From assembly GCA_030744095.1 (NCBI GenBank), contig JASLRF010000142.1, forward strand, positions 1-10,079: a stretch of 10,079 bases of DNA, written 5' to 3'. Positions 1-5,159 of the stretch are shown piece after piece; the stretch's first letter is position 1, and each line of letters opens with the position of its first letter. The stretch is from Pirellulaceae bacterium. Its GTDB lineage: Bacteria; Planctomycetota; Planctomycetia; Pirellulales; Pirellulaceae. The translations under genes were made by a program, and so were the position numbers. Below the pieces are notes generated by a model, which was given only the letters and a program-made list of their open reading frames with translations, made no database searches and was not told the DNA's origin.

Positions 1-83
1 GCCCATGGCAAGCTGAAGATCATCGTCCCCCCGATGAGCATCGCTACCACACCCAACATCCGGCAAACCAAGCGAAGATTCAT
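1..83 (-). CDS. trkH: TrkH-type potassium uptake pore subunit, N-terminal fragment
   Basis: Only the first 27 codons lie inside the window; the gene continues past the left edge. Translation from ATG at 83 gives MNLRLVCRMLGVVAMLIGGT followed by MIFSLPWA. This is a short cytoplasmic start, then a first hydrophobic helix with the GGTM-type segment I associate with TrkH N-termini. TrkH is the membrane-embedded K+ channel-like subunit that TrkA gates. The start lies 4 nt after the trkA stop, and an AGG inside the last trkA codons can serve as its ribosome site, so translational coupling is likely. KtrB or another Trk/Ktr pore is possible, but the neighbouring full-length two-domain TrkA favours TrkH. 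The assignment rests on one helix plus context. Confidence 0.72.
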   Translation of the reverse strand, partial: MNLRLVCRMLGVVAMLIGGTMIFSLPW

Positions 84-87
84 TGAT

Positions 88-1434
88 CTACCTGCCGTTG
101 ACGCAGAACTGTTGCAGAGTGGTTTCGAAGTCAGAGTCTTCGATCAGTGCGACGACGACATCGCCAGCTTGCAGCCGATCGTCTGCTCCAGCGACCTTGA
201 CATAGTCTTCCCGCATCACAGCAGCAATCAAGCAGCGCTCGGGCAGGTGGAGGTTGGCCAATACATGCTCCGTGGCCTGAGCGCCGGGAAGTACTTCGAT
301 TTCATATACACCGACGCCACCGCCCAGCAAGGTCGAACGCGAAATCACCGGACCGGTATTCAAGAAGCCTAGAATCTGCAATGCCAAGACATCTCGTGGA
401 CTGACTGCCAAATCGATTCCCAATTTCCCAACCACGTTGGCGTAATCGGGGCGGCCGACCACCGCCATGACGTTCTTCGCGCCAATGTCGCGGGCTTCGA
501 CGCCGGCCATGATGTTGTTCTCGTCGTCGCCAGTGCAGGCAATGAAATAGTCCGCCGAGCCCACGCGTTCTTCTTCCAGGATGGACCGGCGCGTGGCGTC
601 GGCTTGGACGACCGTCGAACGGACGAGGTGTTTGGCCAGGAACTCGCTCCGCTCGACAGCTTGTTCCATCAAAACAACCGAGAATCGTTCGCCCTGTAGA
701 CTGCGAGCCAAATGGTATCCCGTCTCCCCGCCTCCTGCGATCACCACGGTGTTTCGACGGCTTTGCTTCTTTTGCAGTGTACCCTTTACTTCATCGACAT
801 CCTGTCGGTTACCGATGATCGTGATCCGGTCGTTCAGTTCGATGACGTCTTCGGCGGCGGCAATCCACATGCGGCCATCGCGATAGATCGAGCCGATACG
901 AATGGTCTTGGGCAACCCCAGATCCTTCAAAGACACTCCAATCGCCTTCGTCGGTTCTTCCATGACAACTTCCAGCACCTCAAGTTCGCCCCGGGCAAAA
1001 TGTTCCAGTACGACGGATCCCGGATTGCGGATCCCCCGCGCCAATTCCATGGCCGTCAAGTGCTCCAAACTGAGTAGGCGATCAATGCCGAAGTGACGCT
1101 GGTAGTCGAATGTGCTCACATCGTGAAACACGGGACCGTAGATACGGGCGATCGAGCGACGCGCGCCCATCGCCTTGGCCATGCTTGCCGCGACAATGTT
1201 AACTTCGTCGTCACCTGTAACAGCGAGGCACAAATCAGCGCCAATCACGTCCGACTGGAACAGCACAGAAGACTGAGAAGCCGAGCCAGTTACGACGCGC
1301 ACGTCAAGTTCGTTGTTTATCAGTCGGCAGTTGCTGGGATTGTTGTCGACGACAGTCACGCTGTGACGATGCCGACATAGTAGGTCGGCAATCCATGTGC
1401 CCACTGTTCCACCGCCCAGGACGACAATTCTCAT
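88..1434 (-). CDS. trkA: Trk system potassium transporter regulatory subunit TrkA
   Basis: The 448-residue product is a cytoplasmic ring-forming protein that binds NAD(H) or nucleotides and controls the K+ pore TrkH. It has the full double-RCK layout. The first Rossmann fold is at residues 1-118 (glycine motif VLGGGTVG at 5-12, acidic residue D30 ending the second strand). The first RCK_C domain is at about 135-215. The second Rossmann fold starts near 228 (AGGGETG at 233-239, acidic E257). The second RCK_C domain is at about 365-445. Length is close to the roughly 458 residues of E. coli TrkA. A TTG at 1443 would add three residues, but the ATG at 1434 puts the MRIVVLGGG start exactly where the family begins, so I chose that. 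trkH follows after 4 nt. Confidence 0.95.
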   Translation of the reverse strand: MRIVVLGGGTVGTWIADLLCRHRHSVTVVDNNPSNCRLINNELDVRVVTGSASQSSVLFQSDVIGADLCLAVTGDDEVNIVAASMAKAMGARRSIARIYGPVFHDVSTFDYQRHFGIDRLLSLEHLTAMELARGIRNPGSVVLEHFARGELEVLEVVMEEPTKAIGVSLKDLGLPKTIRIGSIYRDGRMWIAAAEDVIELNDRITIIGNRQDVDEVKGTLQKKQSRRNTVVIAGGGETGYHLARSLQGERFSVVLMEQAVERSEFLAKHLVRSTVVQADATRRSILEEERVGSADYFIACTGDDENNIMAGVEARDIGAKNVMAVVGRPDYANVVGKLGIDLAVSPRDVLALQILGFLNTGPVISRSTLLGGGVGVYEIEVLPGAQATEHVLANLHLPERCLIAAVMREDYVKVAGADDRLQAGDVVVALIEDSDFETTLQQFCVNGR

Positions 1435-1576
1435 AGGTCGCAACCGTCCGTACCGGATTCCGCAGGCAGATCAGGTGGGACAGGTTTCCCTTTTGTGTTC
1501 AATCGATGTTTTGGTGAGTAGATGTTGCCATAGCATGAAAGTCGCGTGTTATCCGCAACGTGAGAATCGAGGTGCG

Positions 1577-1593
1577 GTCAACAAATCGTCAAC
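1577..1593 (-). repeat. Paired GTTGAC hexamers upstream of trkA
   Basis: Read on the minus strand, GTTGAC occurs twice with starts 11 bp apart (1593-1588 and 1582-1577), in the 208-bp spacer between the 58-residue gene and trkA. The same hexamer pair occurs with a 10-bp step upstream of the DUF6677-like gene. It could be a -35 element or an operator half-site pair. I found no well-spaced -10 for either copy, so its role is unknown. Confidence 0.3.
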
Positions 1594-1627
1594 GGAAATC
1601 GATTGCGCTGCCTTCTGAGTGGACTCG

Positions 1628-1657
1628 AAACGAACCAGGACCCTAAACGAACCAGGA
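1628..1657 (-). repeat. 13-bp direct repeat, 17-bp period, spanning the stop of the 58-residue gene
   Basis: TCCTGGTTCGTTT on the minus strand occurs at 1657-1645 and again at 1640-1628, separated by AGGG. The first copy encodes the last residues (SWFV) and runs into the TAG stop; the second lies just after it. This looks like a small slippage duplication of the gene's 3' end that leaves the reading frame intact. Confidence 0.7.
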
Positions 1658-1819
1658 TACAGCCCACAAGATCACAAAAATCGTGGCCATAAAGCCCACG
1701 ATCCAGGTCGCAGCCCGCATCGCATTGTGCAAGATCGGACCCATCAACTCGTGGCGCGTCGCGCCATAAACCAGGCTGATCGATACGATCAATGGAAGTG
1801 CGTACCAAAGATGATTCAT
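1643..1819 (-). CDS. 58-residue two-helix membrane protein
   Basis: ATG at 1819 opens a 58-codon frame ending in TAG. The product begins MNHLWYALPLIVSISLVYGA, continues TRHELMGPILHNAMRAATW, and ends in a second hydrophobic stretch (IVGFMATIFVILWAVSWFV). I see two membrane helices, about residues 4-20 and 37-58, joined by a short polar loop with the motif ATRHE. Coding is supported by the clean hydrophobic/polar pattern and by position, on the same strand between the DUF6677-like gene and trkA. From memory, similar small proteins with a SLVY.ATRHE segment occur in Planctomycetes; I cannot verify that here. A weak ribosome site (GCGAGACG) lies just before the start. A longer reading frame starting at 1808 on the same strand looks like a shadow: it is Arg/Cys/Asp-rich with no membrane pattern. 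Function is unknown; it could be a small partner of a membrane complex. Confidence 0.75.
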   Translation of the reverse strand: MNHLWYALPLIVSISLVYGATRHELMGPILHNAMRAATWIVGFMATIFVILWAVSWFV

Positions 1820-1962
1820 TCGTCTCGCTGACTTATTAAAAGGCTGAATGCCGTTGCGTCATCGCCAGCGCCAGGCGGCGTTTGCAAATGATTGCACCGT
1901 CGAATCCTAAAAACAGAATGGCAGTCCCCAAGGATGTGAATCGCTATTTGCGCATTGATTGC

Positions 1963-2520
1963 TCAAGCATCTTCCGGTGGCGGCTTGTCAGTATCCGTCT
2001 CGTCCTTCGCGATGACAATTACAGGGCCAGCGTAGGCATCGTAGATCGCCAACACGTTTAGCAGCCCGGCGATCATCGTATATAACGTGCCCATTTCAAA
2101 AAACGTGTGATACTGCAAATGTAAATCTGAAAGATCATCAGGGTCGTTGGAATCCTCGCTGATTCTGACCGGCGGGGCCATGAATCCGTTACCCAACGGC
2201 TTACCTGTCTTCTTCACCTGACGGCTCTGCACGAGGGCCGGTAGAGCAGGTGCACCGACGCCCAATTGGCAGATGTATTGCCAGCGCTTGTCAGACTGTC
2301 GCCACGAGGCATACACCACGTGCCCGCTACCCAGGGTAAGACCAAAGAAGTAGATCCCTAAGACGCACACCATGAATAATGTGCCTTTTGCGTATCGCCG
2401 CTGATAAATGTGTCCGGCACCCGGCCAAATCCAGGCCCACAACGCGGCGACCACAGGATTGCGCAAATCGACTTCAATCTGCTGATCGGATGAGGAAGCC
2501 GGTTCGCTTTCCTGCGCCAT
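1963..2520 (-). CDS. DUF6677-like multi-pass membrane protein
   Basis: The product has 185 residues. A polar N-terminus (1-20) is followed by the motif RNPVVAALWAWIWPGAGHIY at 20-39, continuing QRRYAKG. This resembles the start of TM2/DUF5683-like membrane proteins, where a Pro-Gly-rich helix is followed by a Y-Q/R-K-G turn. Further hydrophobic segments lie at about 47-64, weakly at 82-97, and 142-172. The C-terminus is acidic (DETDTDKPPPEDA). I recall this architecture as the planctomycete family DUF6677, but I have not checked it. Start: ATG at 2520 with CGGAG about 10 nt upstream. It is the first gene of the minus-strand cluster leading into the 58-residue protein and trkA, though 143 bp separate it from the next gene. 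Function is unknown; I would not extrapolate from TM2 proteins. Confidence 0.8.
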   Translation of the reverse strand: MAQESEPASSSDQQIEVDLRNPVVAALWAWIWPGAGHIYQRRYAKGTLFMVCVLGIYFFGLTLGSGHVVYASWRQSDKRWQYICQLGVGAPALPALVQSRQVKKTGKPLGNGFMAPPVRISEDSNDPDDLSDLHLQYHTFFEMGTLYTMIAGLLNVLAIYDAYAGPVIVIAKDETDTDKPPPEDA

Positions 2521-2563
2521 CTAGACAAACTCCGCGGAGGTTAGAGTGGAAACCACATATTCT

Positions 2564-2580
2564 AGTCAACCGCTGTCAAC
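2564..2580 (-). promoter_or_regulatory. Candidate -35 region with paired GTTGAC for the DUF6677-like gene
   Basis: On the minus strand, GTTGACAGCGGTTGAC places a perfect TTGACA (2579-2574) and a TTGACT (2569-2564) 10 bp apart, 44-60 bp upstream of the start codon at 2520. The better-positioned TTGACT has only a mediocre -10 partner (TCTAAC, 18-bp spacer). The duplicated hexamer may be an operator rather than two -35 boxes. Confidence 0.3.
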
Positions 2581-2591
2581 TGACCAGATCA

Positions 2592-2609
2592 CCTGCCCGG
2601 ACGGGCAGG
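2592..2609. repeat. GC-rich inverted repeat, 7-bp arms, 4-nt loop
   Basis: CCTGCCC and GGGCAGG flank GGAC. The arms can extend to 8 bp with a 2-nt loop. There is no T-run on either side, so it is not a classic terminator. Its position, 72 bp upstream of the DUF6677-like start, leaves open an operator or a dispersed short palindrome. Confidence 0.5.
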
Positions 2610-2778
2610 CCAGCGATCTACCAGCCTATGCGACTATTCGGCGGGTTTTCGACAATCTTGTAACCGATGACTGAGAAACCACTTTCAGCGTTTTTTGGGC
2701 AAGATGTGCGCTCTTCCCTGAGGCAAAATCCGCCTTTTTTTCAATCGCCGCAGGATTACTCGCCAAGTTCATTCGCCG

Positions 2779-2808
2779 TTGACACTCGATTCCAGATTCT
2801 CCTACCCT
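2779..2808 (+). promoter_or_regulatory. Candidate sigma70-type promoter for rsmE
   Basis: A perfect TTGACA at 2779-2784 is followed after 18 bp by TACCCT at 2803-2808, which keeps the key first, second and last T/A/T positions of a -10 box. It would give a 5' leader of about 140 nt before the rsmE start. The long leader and the weak -10 keep confidence low. Confidence 0.25.
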
Positions 2809-2956
2809 CCATGGTCTGACCTCTTCAAAACGACGTTTTTCGCTCAGATCGTCAAAATGGCTGCCTCTTCCAGCAGTCGCTTTACAGGGCGAGAATCAAG
2901 CTGGGCAGGCCAAGCCGCCTCACCCCCGCCACTGGCGACTGACGGAGTACAAGATC

Positions 2957-3664
2957 ATGTCGCAACGATTCTACGTCGAGACTCCCATCCACGGCGATGT
3001 CGCGGAACTCCACTCGACTGAAGCTCAGCACGCATTAAAAGTGATGCGGTGTCAGGTCGGCGACCAAGTGATACTGTTTGACGACAGCGGTGCCGAATTC
3101 CCAGCGAAGATTGCTCGCGTCGAACGCTCGTCGGTGCAACTCAGCGTACTTGAACGACGTTTTGTCGATCGCGAACTTGCCTGCCCGCTGACCATCGGCG
3201 TGGCGCTTCCCAAAGGAGATCGGCAGCGTTGGTTGGTTGAAAAGACCGTCGAGCTCGGCGTCGCGAGACTGGTTCCGTTGGTTACAGAGCGCGGTGTGGC
3301 GCAGCCGATCGACAAGGCACTCGATCGGTTACGCCGAGCGGTCGTGGAAGCCTCTAAACAGTGCGGTCGAAATCGACTGATGCGCATTGCCGAACCCATG
3401 TCAGTGGCCGCCTTCTGCAAGTCATTTCCATCGGCAAGTCTCCGGTTACTCGCGACACCCGATGGTCAAGCGTGGCCGAACACCATCGGTGAGGCGACGG
3501 AGATTGCCTCCTGCATCGGCCCCGAAGGCGGTTTCACGGAAGATGAACGGAAACATGCCATCGCGGACCGATGGACGCCGATCGCTTTGGGCCGCCGGAT
3601 CCTGCGAATTGAAACCGCCGCCGTTGCCGTTGCTTCGGCTGTGGCGGTTATGACGGATTTCTGA
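2957..3664 (+). CDS. rsmE: 16S rRNA (uracil1498-N3)-methyltransferase RsmE
   Basis: The 235-residue cytosolic SPOUT methyltransferase methylates N3 of U1498 in 16S rRNA (E. coli numbering) using S-adenosylmethionine. An N-terminal PUA-like RNA-binding part (1-70) contains EAQHALKVMRCQVGDQVILF at 22-41. The SPOUT domain (75-235) has ALPKGDRQRWLVEKTVELGV at 83-102, EASKQCGRN at 131-139, the AdoMet-loop motif IGPEGGFTEDE at 187-197, and the family signature LGRRILRIETA at 211-221, which forms the trefoil knot. Length is typical (about 240). The ATG is preceded by GGAG at 2944-2947 with a 9-nt gap. The gene stands alone and ends 4 bp from the convergent secreted-protein gene, with no terminator hairpin visible between them. 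Confidence 0.96.
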   Translation: MSQRFYVETPIHGDVAELHSTEAQHALKVMRCQVGDQVILFDDSGAEFPAKIARVERSSVQLSVLERRFVDRELACPLTIGVALPKGDRQRWLVEKTVELGVARLVPLVTERGVAQPIDKALDRLRRAVVEASKQCGRNRLMRIAEPMSVAAFCKSFPSASLRLLATPDGQAWPNTIGEATEIASCIGPEGGFTEDERKHAIADRWTPIALGRRILRIETAAVAVASAVAVMTDF

Positions 3665-3668
3665 TCTT

Positions 3669-4241
3669 TCACGTCGGGTTGGCAACTGCTGCGGGTCCGT
3701 CGTCGGACTTGTCAGCCTCCGCGGGGTCGGCATCTTCCACGTTCTTCTCGATCGTGCCGAATAGGTGTCCACCCACCTCGCCGTGACTCCAGGTCCCCGC
3801 GTACTTGCTGCGATAGATGACGACACGCGCACTAAAGGTCCCCAAACCTGGAACCGTAAAATCGGTCAACGTGATCATGGGAGTAGTACCGGCCCATTTG
3901 ACTTCCAACGGCAACGGGACTTGCACGTCATTCTTGCCATATTTGATCCGCGTATTGAAAAGCCAGTTATCCCCTTTGGGCATCTTCTTAACGCTGCTAA
4001 TTGTGTACTCTTCTTTGCGTAAAGGGCCATCGTCCTTTCCCAGAATCGTGAAACGCCCGACAAGCTTGACATTAGAGAGCGTTTCCTCAAATCGCTGGAA
4101 CAGTCTCTCTTGATCAGTTTGATCCGACTTGTCAGCGGCAGCGGGTACTGCTTTCGATTTTGGAGTGGCGCTTTGATCATCGCCCCACACCGTTGCCGAT
4201 AACGCCAGGGAGAATAAAACCGTCGCGACTTGAATCCTCAT
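3669..4241 (-). CDS. Secreted 190-residue protein of unknown function
   Basis: The frame is open from 4310, but the start is set at ATG 4241. There a strong AAGGAG lies 7 nt upstream, and the translation begins with a signal peptide: MRIQ, a hydrophobic core VATVLFSLALSATVW, then a likely cleavage near GDDQ (about residue 20). The mature protein has a Lys/Ala/Asp-rich linker (24-45), a Gln/Glu helix (QERLFQRFEETLSNV), then a predicted beta-rich domain (60-172). The notable closing segment is YAGTWSHGEVGGHLFGTIEK at 147-166. The C-terminal tail (168-190) is acidic and Ala/Pro-rich. No catalytic motif or lipobox is visible. The alternating beta strands would suit a lipocalin-like or other small beta fold acting outside the cytoplasm, but that is a guess. 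It lies 100 bp downstream of the isomerase gene with its own candidate promoter. Confidence 0.85.
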   Translation of the reverse strand: MRIQVATVLFSLALSATVWGDDQSATPKSKAVPAAADKSDQTDQERLFQRFEETLSNVKLVGRFTILGKDDGPLRKEEYTISSVKKMPKGDNWLFNTRIKYGKNDVQVPLPLEVKWAGTTPMITLTDFTVPGLGTFSARVVIYRSKYAGTWSHGEVGGHLFGTIEKNVEDADPAEADKSDDGPAAVANPT

Positions 4242-4281
4242 CGTGTGCTCCTTAGTGCTGTCCACGAAATCGATGCCTGCT

Positions 4282-4310
4282 ATCGTATTAGTGTACTCGC
4301 GCCGAGGCAA
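4282..4310 (-). promoter_or_regulatory. Candidate promoter of the secreted 190-residue protein
   Basis: On the minus strand, TTGCCT (4310-4305) is followed after exactly 17 bp by TACGAT (4287-4282). Each matches its sigma70 consensus at 4 of 6 positions. Transcription would start near 4275, giving a leader of about 34 nt that contains the strong AAGGAG site. The -35 hexamer is also one arm of an inverted repeat. Confidence 0.4.
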
Positions 4311-4325
4311 CCAACTGGTTTGCCT
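4305..4325. repeat. Imperfect inverted repeat in the isomerase/secreted-protein spacer
   Basis: On the minus strand AGGCAAACCA and TGGTTGCCT pair with one bulged A, giving about 9 bp of stem and a very tight loop. No T-run follows in the direction of either gene. It lies 17-37 nt after the isomerase stop and overlaps the candidate -35 of the next gene, so either an operator or a processing/termination hairpin is possible. Confidence 0.45.
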
Positions 4326-4341
4326 GATTGCGCTTTTGGCT

Positions 4342-5124
4342 CTACAGATTGCGGAGGTACTGCACGGCCTGTCCTATTTCCGTCACCGGATCGGTCGCGT
4401 GCTGACGTTCGATGGTGAAGTAGCCCCGGTAGTTGTGCTCTTCGAGAACACCGATTAACTCGGGAAAATCGACGGAACCACGTCCTAACAGCGTTTCCAA
4501 ACCGCGTCCCTGCGCTAGGTCGCGGACAGCGTCCCGCGCGTGCACGTGGGCAACATGCCTGCCTAGCGCAGTGATGCCGTCGTGCGCGGAAAATCCGTTG
4601 ATAATCAAGTTCCCTGGATCAAAGTTGATCAATAGCGAACCCGGTGGCAAGGCGTCGATTAGCCTGGCCAGATCGGCGCTGTCTTCGCTGCCTGTTTCCG
4701 CCGCCAAGCAAGCACCCACGCGCTGGCCGTGCGTCCCCAGATCCGTCAGGACTTCAATGAGTGTCCTCCAGGCTGGACTATCTTCCGTTTCGGGGACGCG
4801 GCCGATCTGATTGACGACGATTGAACTACCCAGGTCGTAGGCAAATTGCATCGCCTCCTTGGTCGCTTGTACTCGTTGGTCAAGGTCTTGCGGATTGTCA
4901 TAGCCACGACGCGTAGGGAAGCCAATCGCGCAAACCCGCAAATTGTGATCATCCAGTCTTTTCCGAATCTGCCGGATACCCGTCCGGGTGAATTCGCCGG
5001 GTTTTAGCTGAAAACGAGCGTCTATTTCAACGGCATCAGCGTCCAATTTGGCAGCAGTAAGCAAAGCTTTCTTAAACGGAAGACGCAAATTCGAGAGCTG
5101 GATTCCGACGCGTAGCTGGGGCAC
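4342..5124 (-). CDS. Sugar phosphate isomerase/epimerase-type TIM barrel protein
   Basis: The 260-residue product belongs to the xylose isomerase-like TIM-barrel superfamily (AP endonuclease 2 type), whose members isomerise or epimerise sugars and related polyols with a divalent metal. The expected metal ligands appear in order at strand ends: E143 (CLAAETGSED), D169 (LINFDPGN), H195 (VAHVHARD) and E239 (YFTIER). The product starts with a strand typical for the family (LRVGIQLSNL, like VGISL). The start codon is GTG at 5124 with AAGGG 9 nt upstream; the next residues fit the first beta strand, so no later start is needed. There is no signal peptide, so it is cytosolic. The substrate cannot be deduced. 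Divergent by 35 bp from the exported glycosidase-like protein, which hints at shared carbohydrate use. Confidence 0.9.
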   Translation of the reverse strand: MPQLRVGIQLSNLRLPFKKALLTAAKLDADAVEIDARFQLKPGEFTRTGIRQIRKRLDDHNLRVCAIGFPTRRGYDNPQDLDQRVQATKEAMQFAYDLGSSIVVNQIGRVPETEDSPAWRTLIEVLTDLGTHGQRVGACLAAETGSEDSADLARLIDALPPGSLLINFDPGNLIINGFSAHDGITALGRHVAHVHARDAVRDLAQGRGLETLLGRGSVDFPELIGVLEEHNYRGYFTIERQHATDPVTEIGQAVQYLRNL

Positions 5125-5159
5125 GTGATTGATCCCTTCGAAACAAGTTCGGGCAAGTC

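Larger units (their letters stand above)
2521..2956. other. 436-bp divergent intergenic region
   Basis: No convincing gene. One open frame from TTG at 2779 runs into rsmE in a different frame and its translation is low-complexity Ser/Arg/Pro, so I treat it as spurious. The region must carry the promoters of the divergent DUF6677-like and rsmE genes. It also holds a GC-rich inverted repeat at 2592-2609 and T-rich tracts near 2690 and 2735. The 10-mer GGGCAGGCCA occurs twice (2603 and 2903), which may be chance. Confidence 0.7.

Noticed and set aside
1578..1808. 76-codon minus-strand frame overlapping the 58-residue membrane gene
   Set aside because: It competes with the frame that gives two clean membrane helices, and its own product is polar with scattered Cys/Arg/Asp and no pattern.
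2712..2742. Terminator-like AGGC...GCCT followed by seven T
   Set aside because: The stem is only 4-5 bp with a wobble, and no plus-strand gene ends upstream of it.
2779..3021. 80-codon plus-strand frame starting at TTG before rsmE
   Set aside because: It overlaps the rsmE start in another frame, starts with a rare codon within a promoter-like TTGACA, and has low-complexity composition.
3446..3832. Minus-strand open frame (128 codons) spanning the rsmE / secreted-protein junction
   Set aside because: It overlaps two supported genes in a third frame and its Arg/Ser/Thr-rich product looks like shadow translation.
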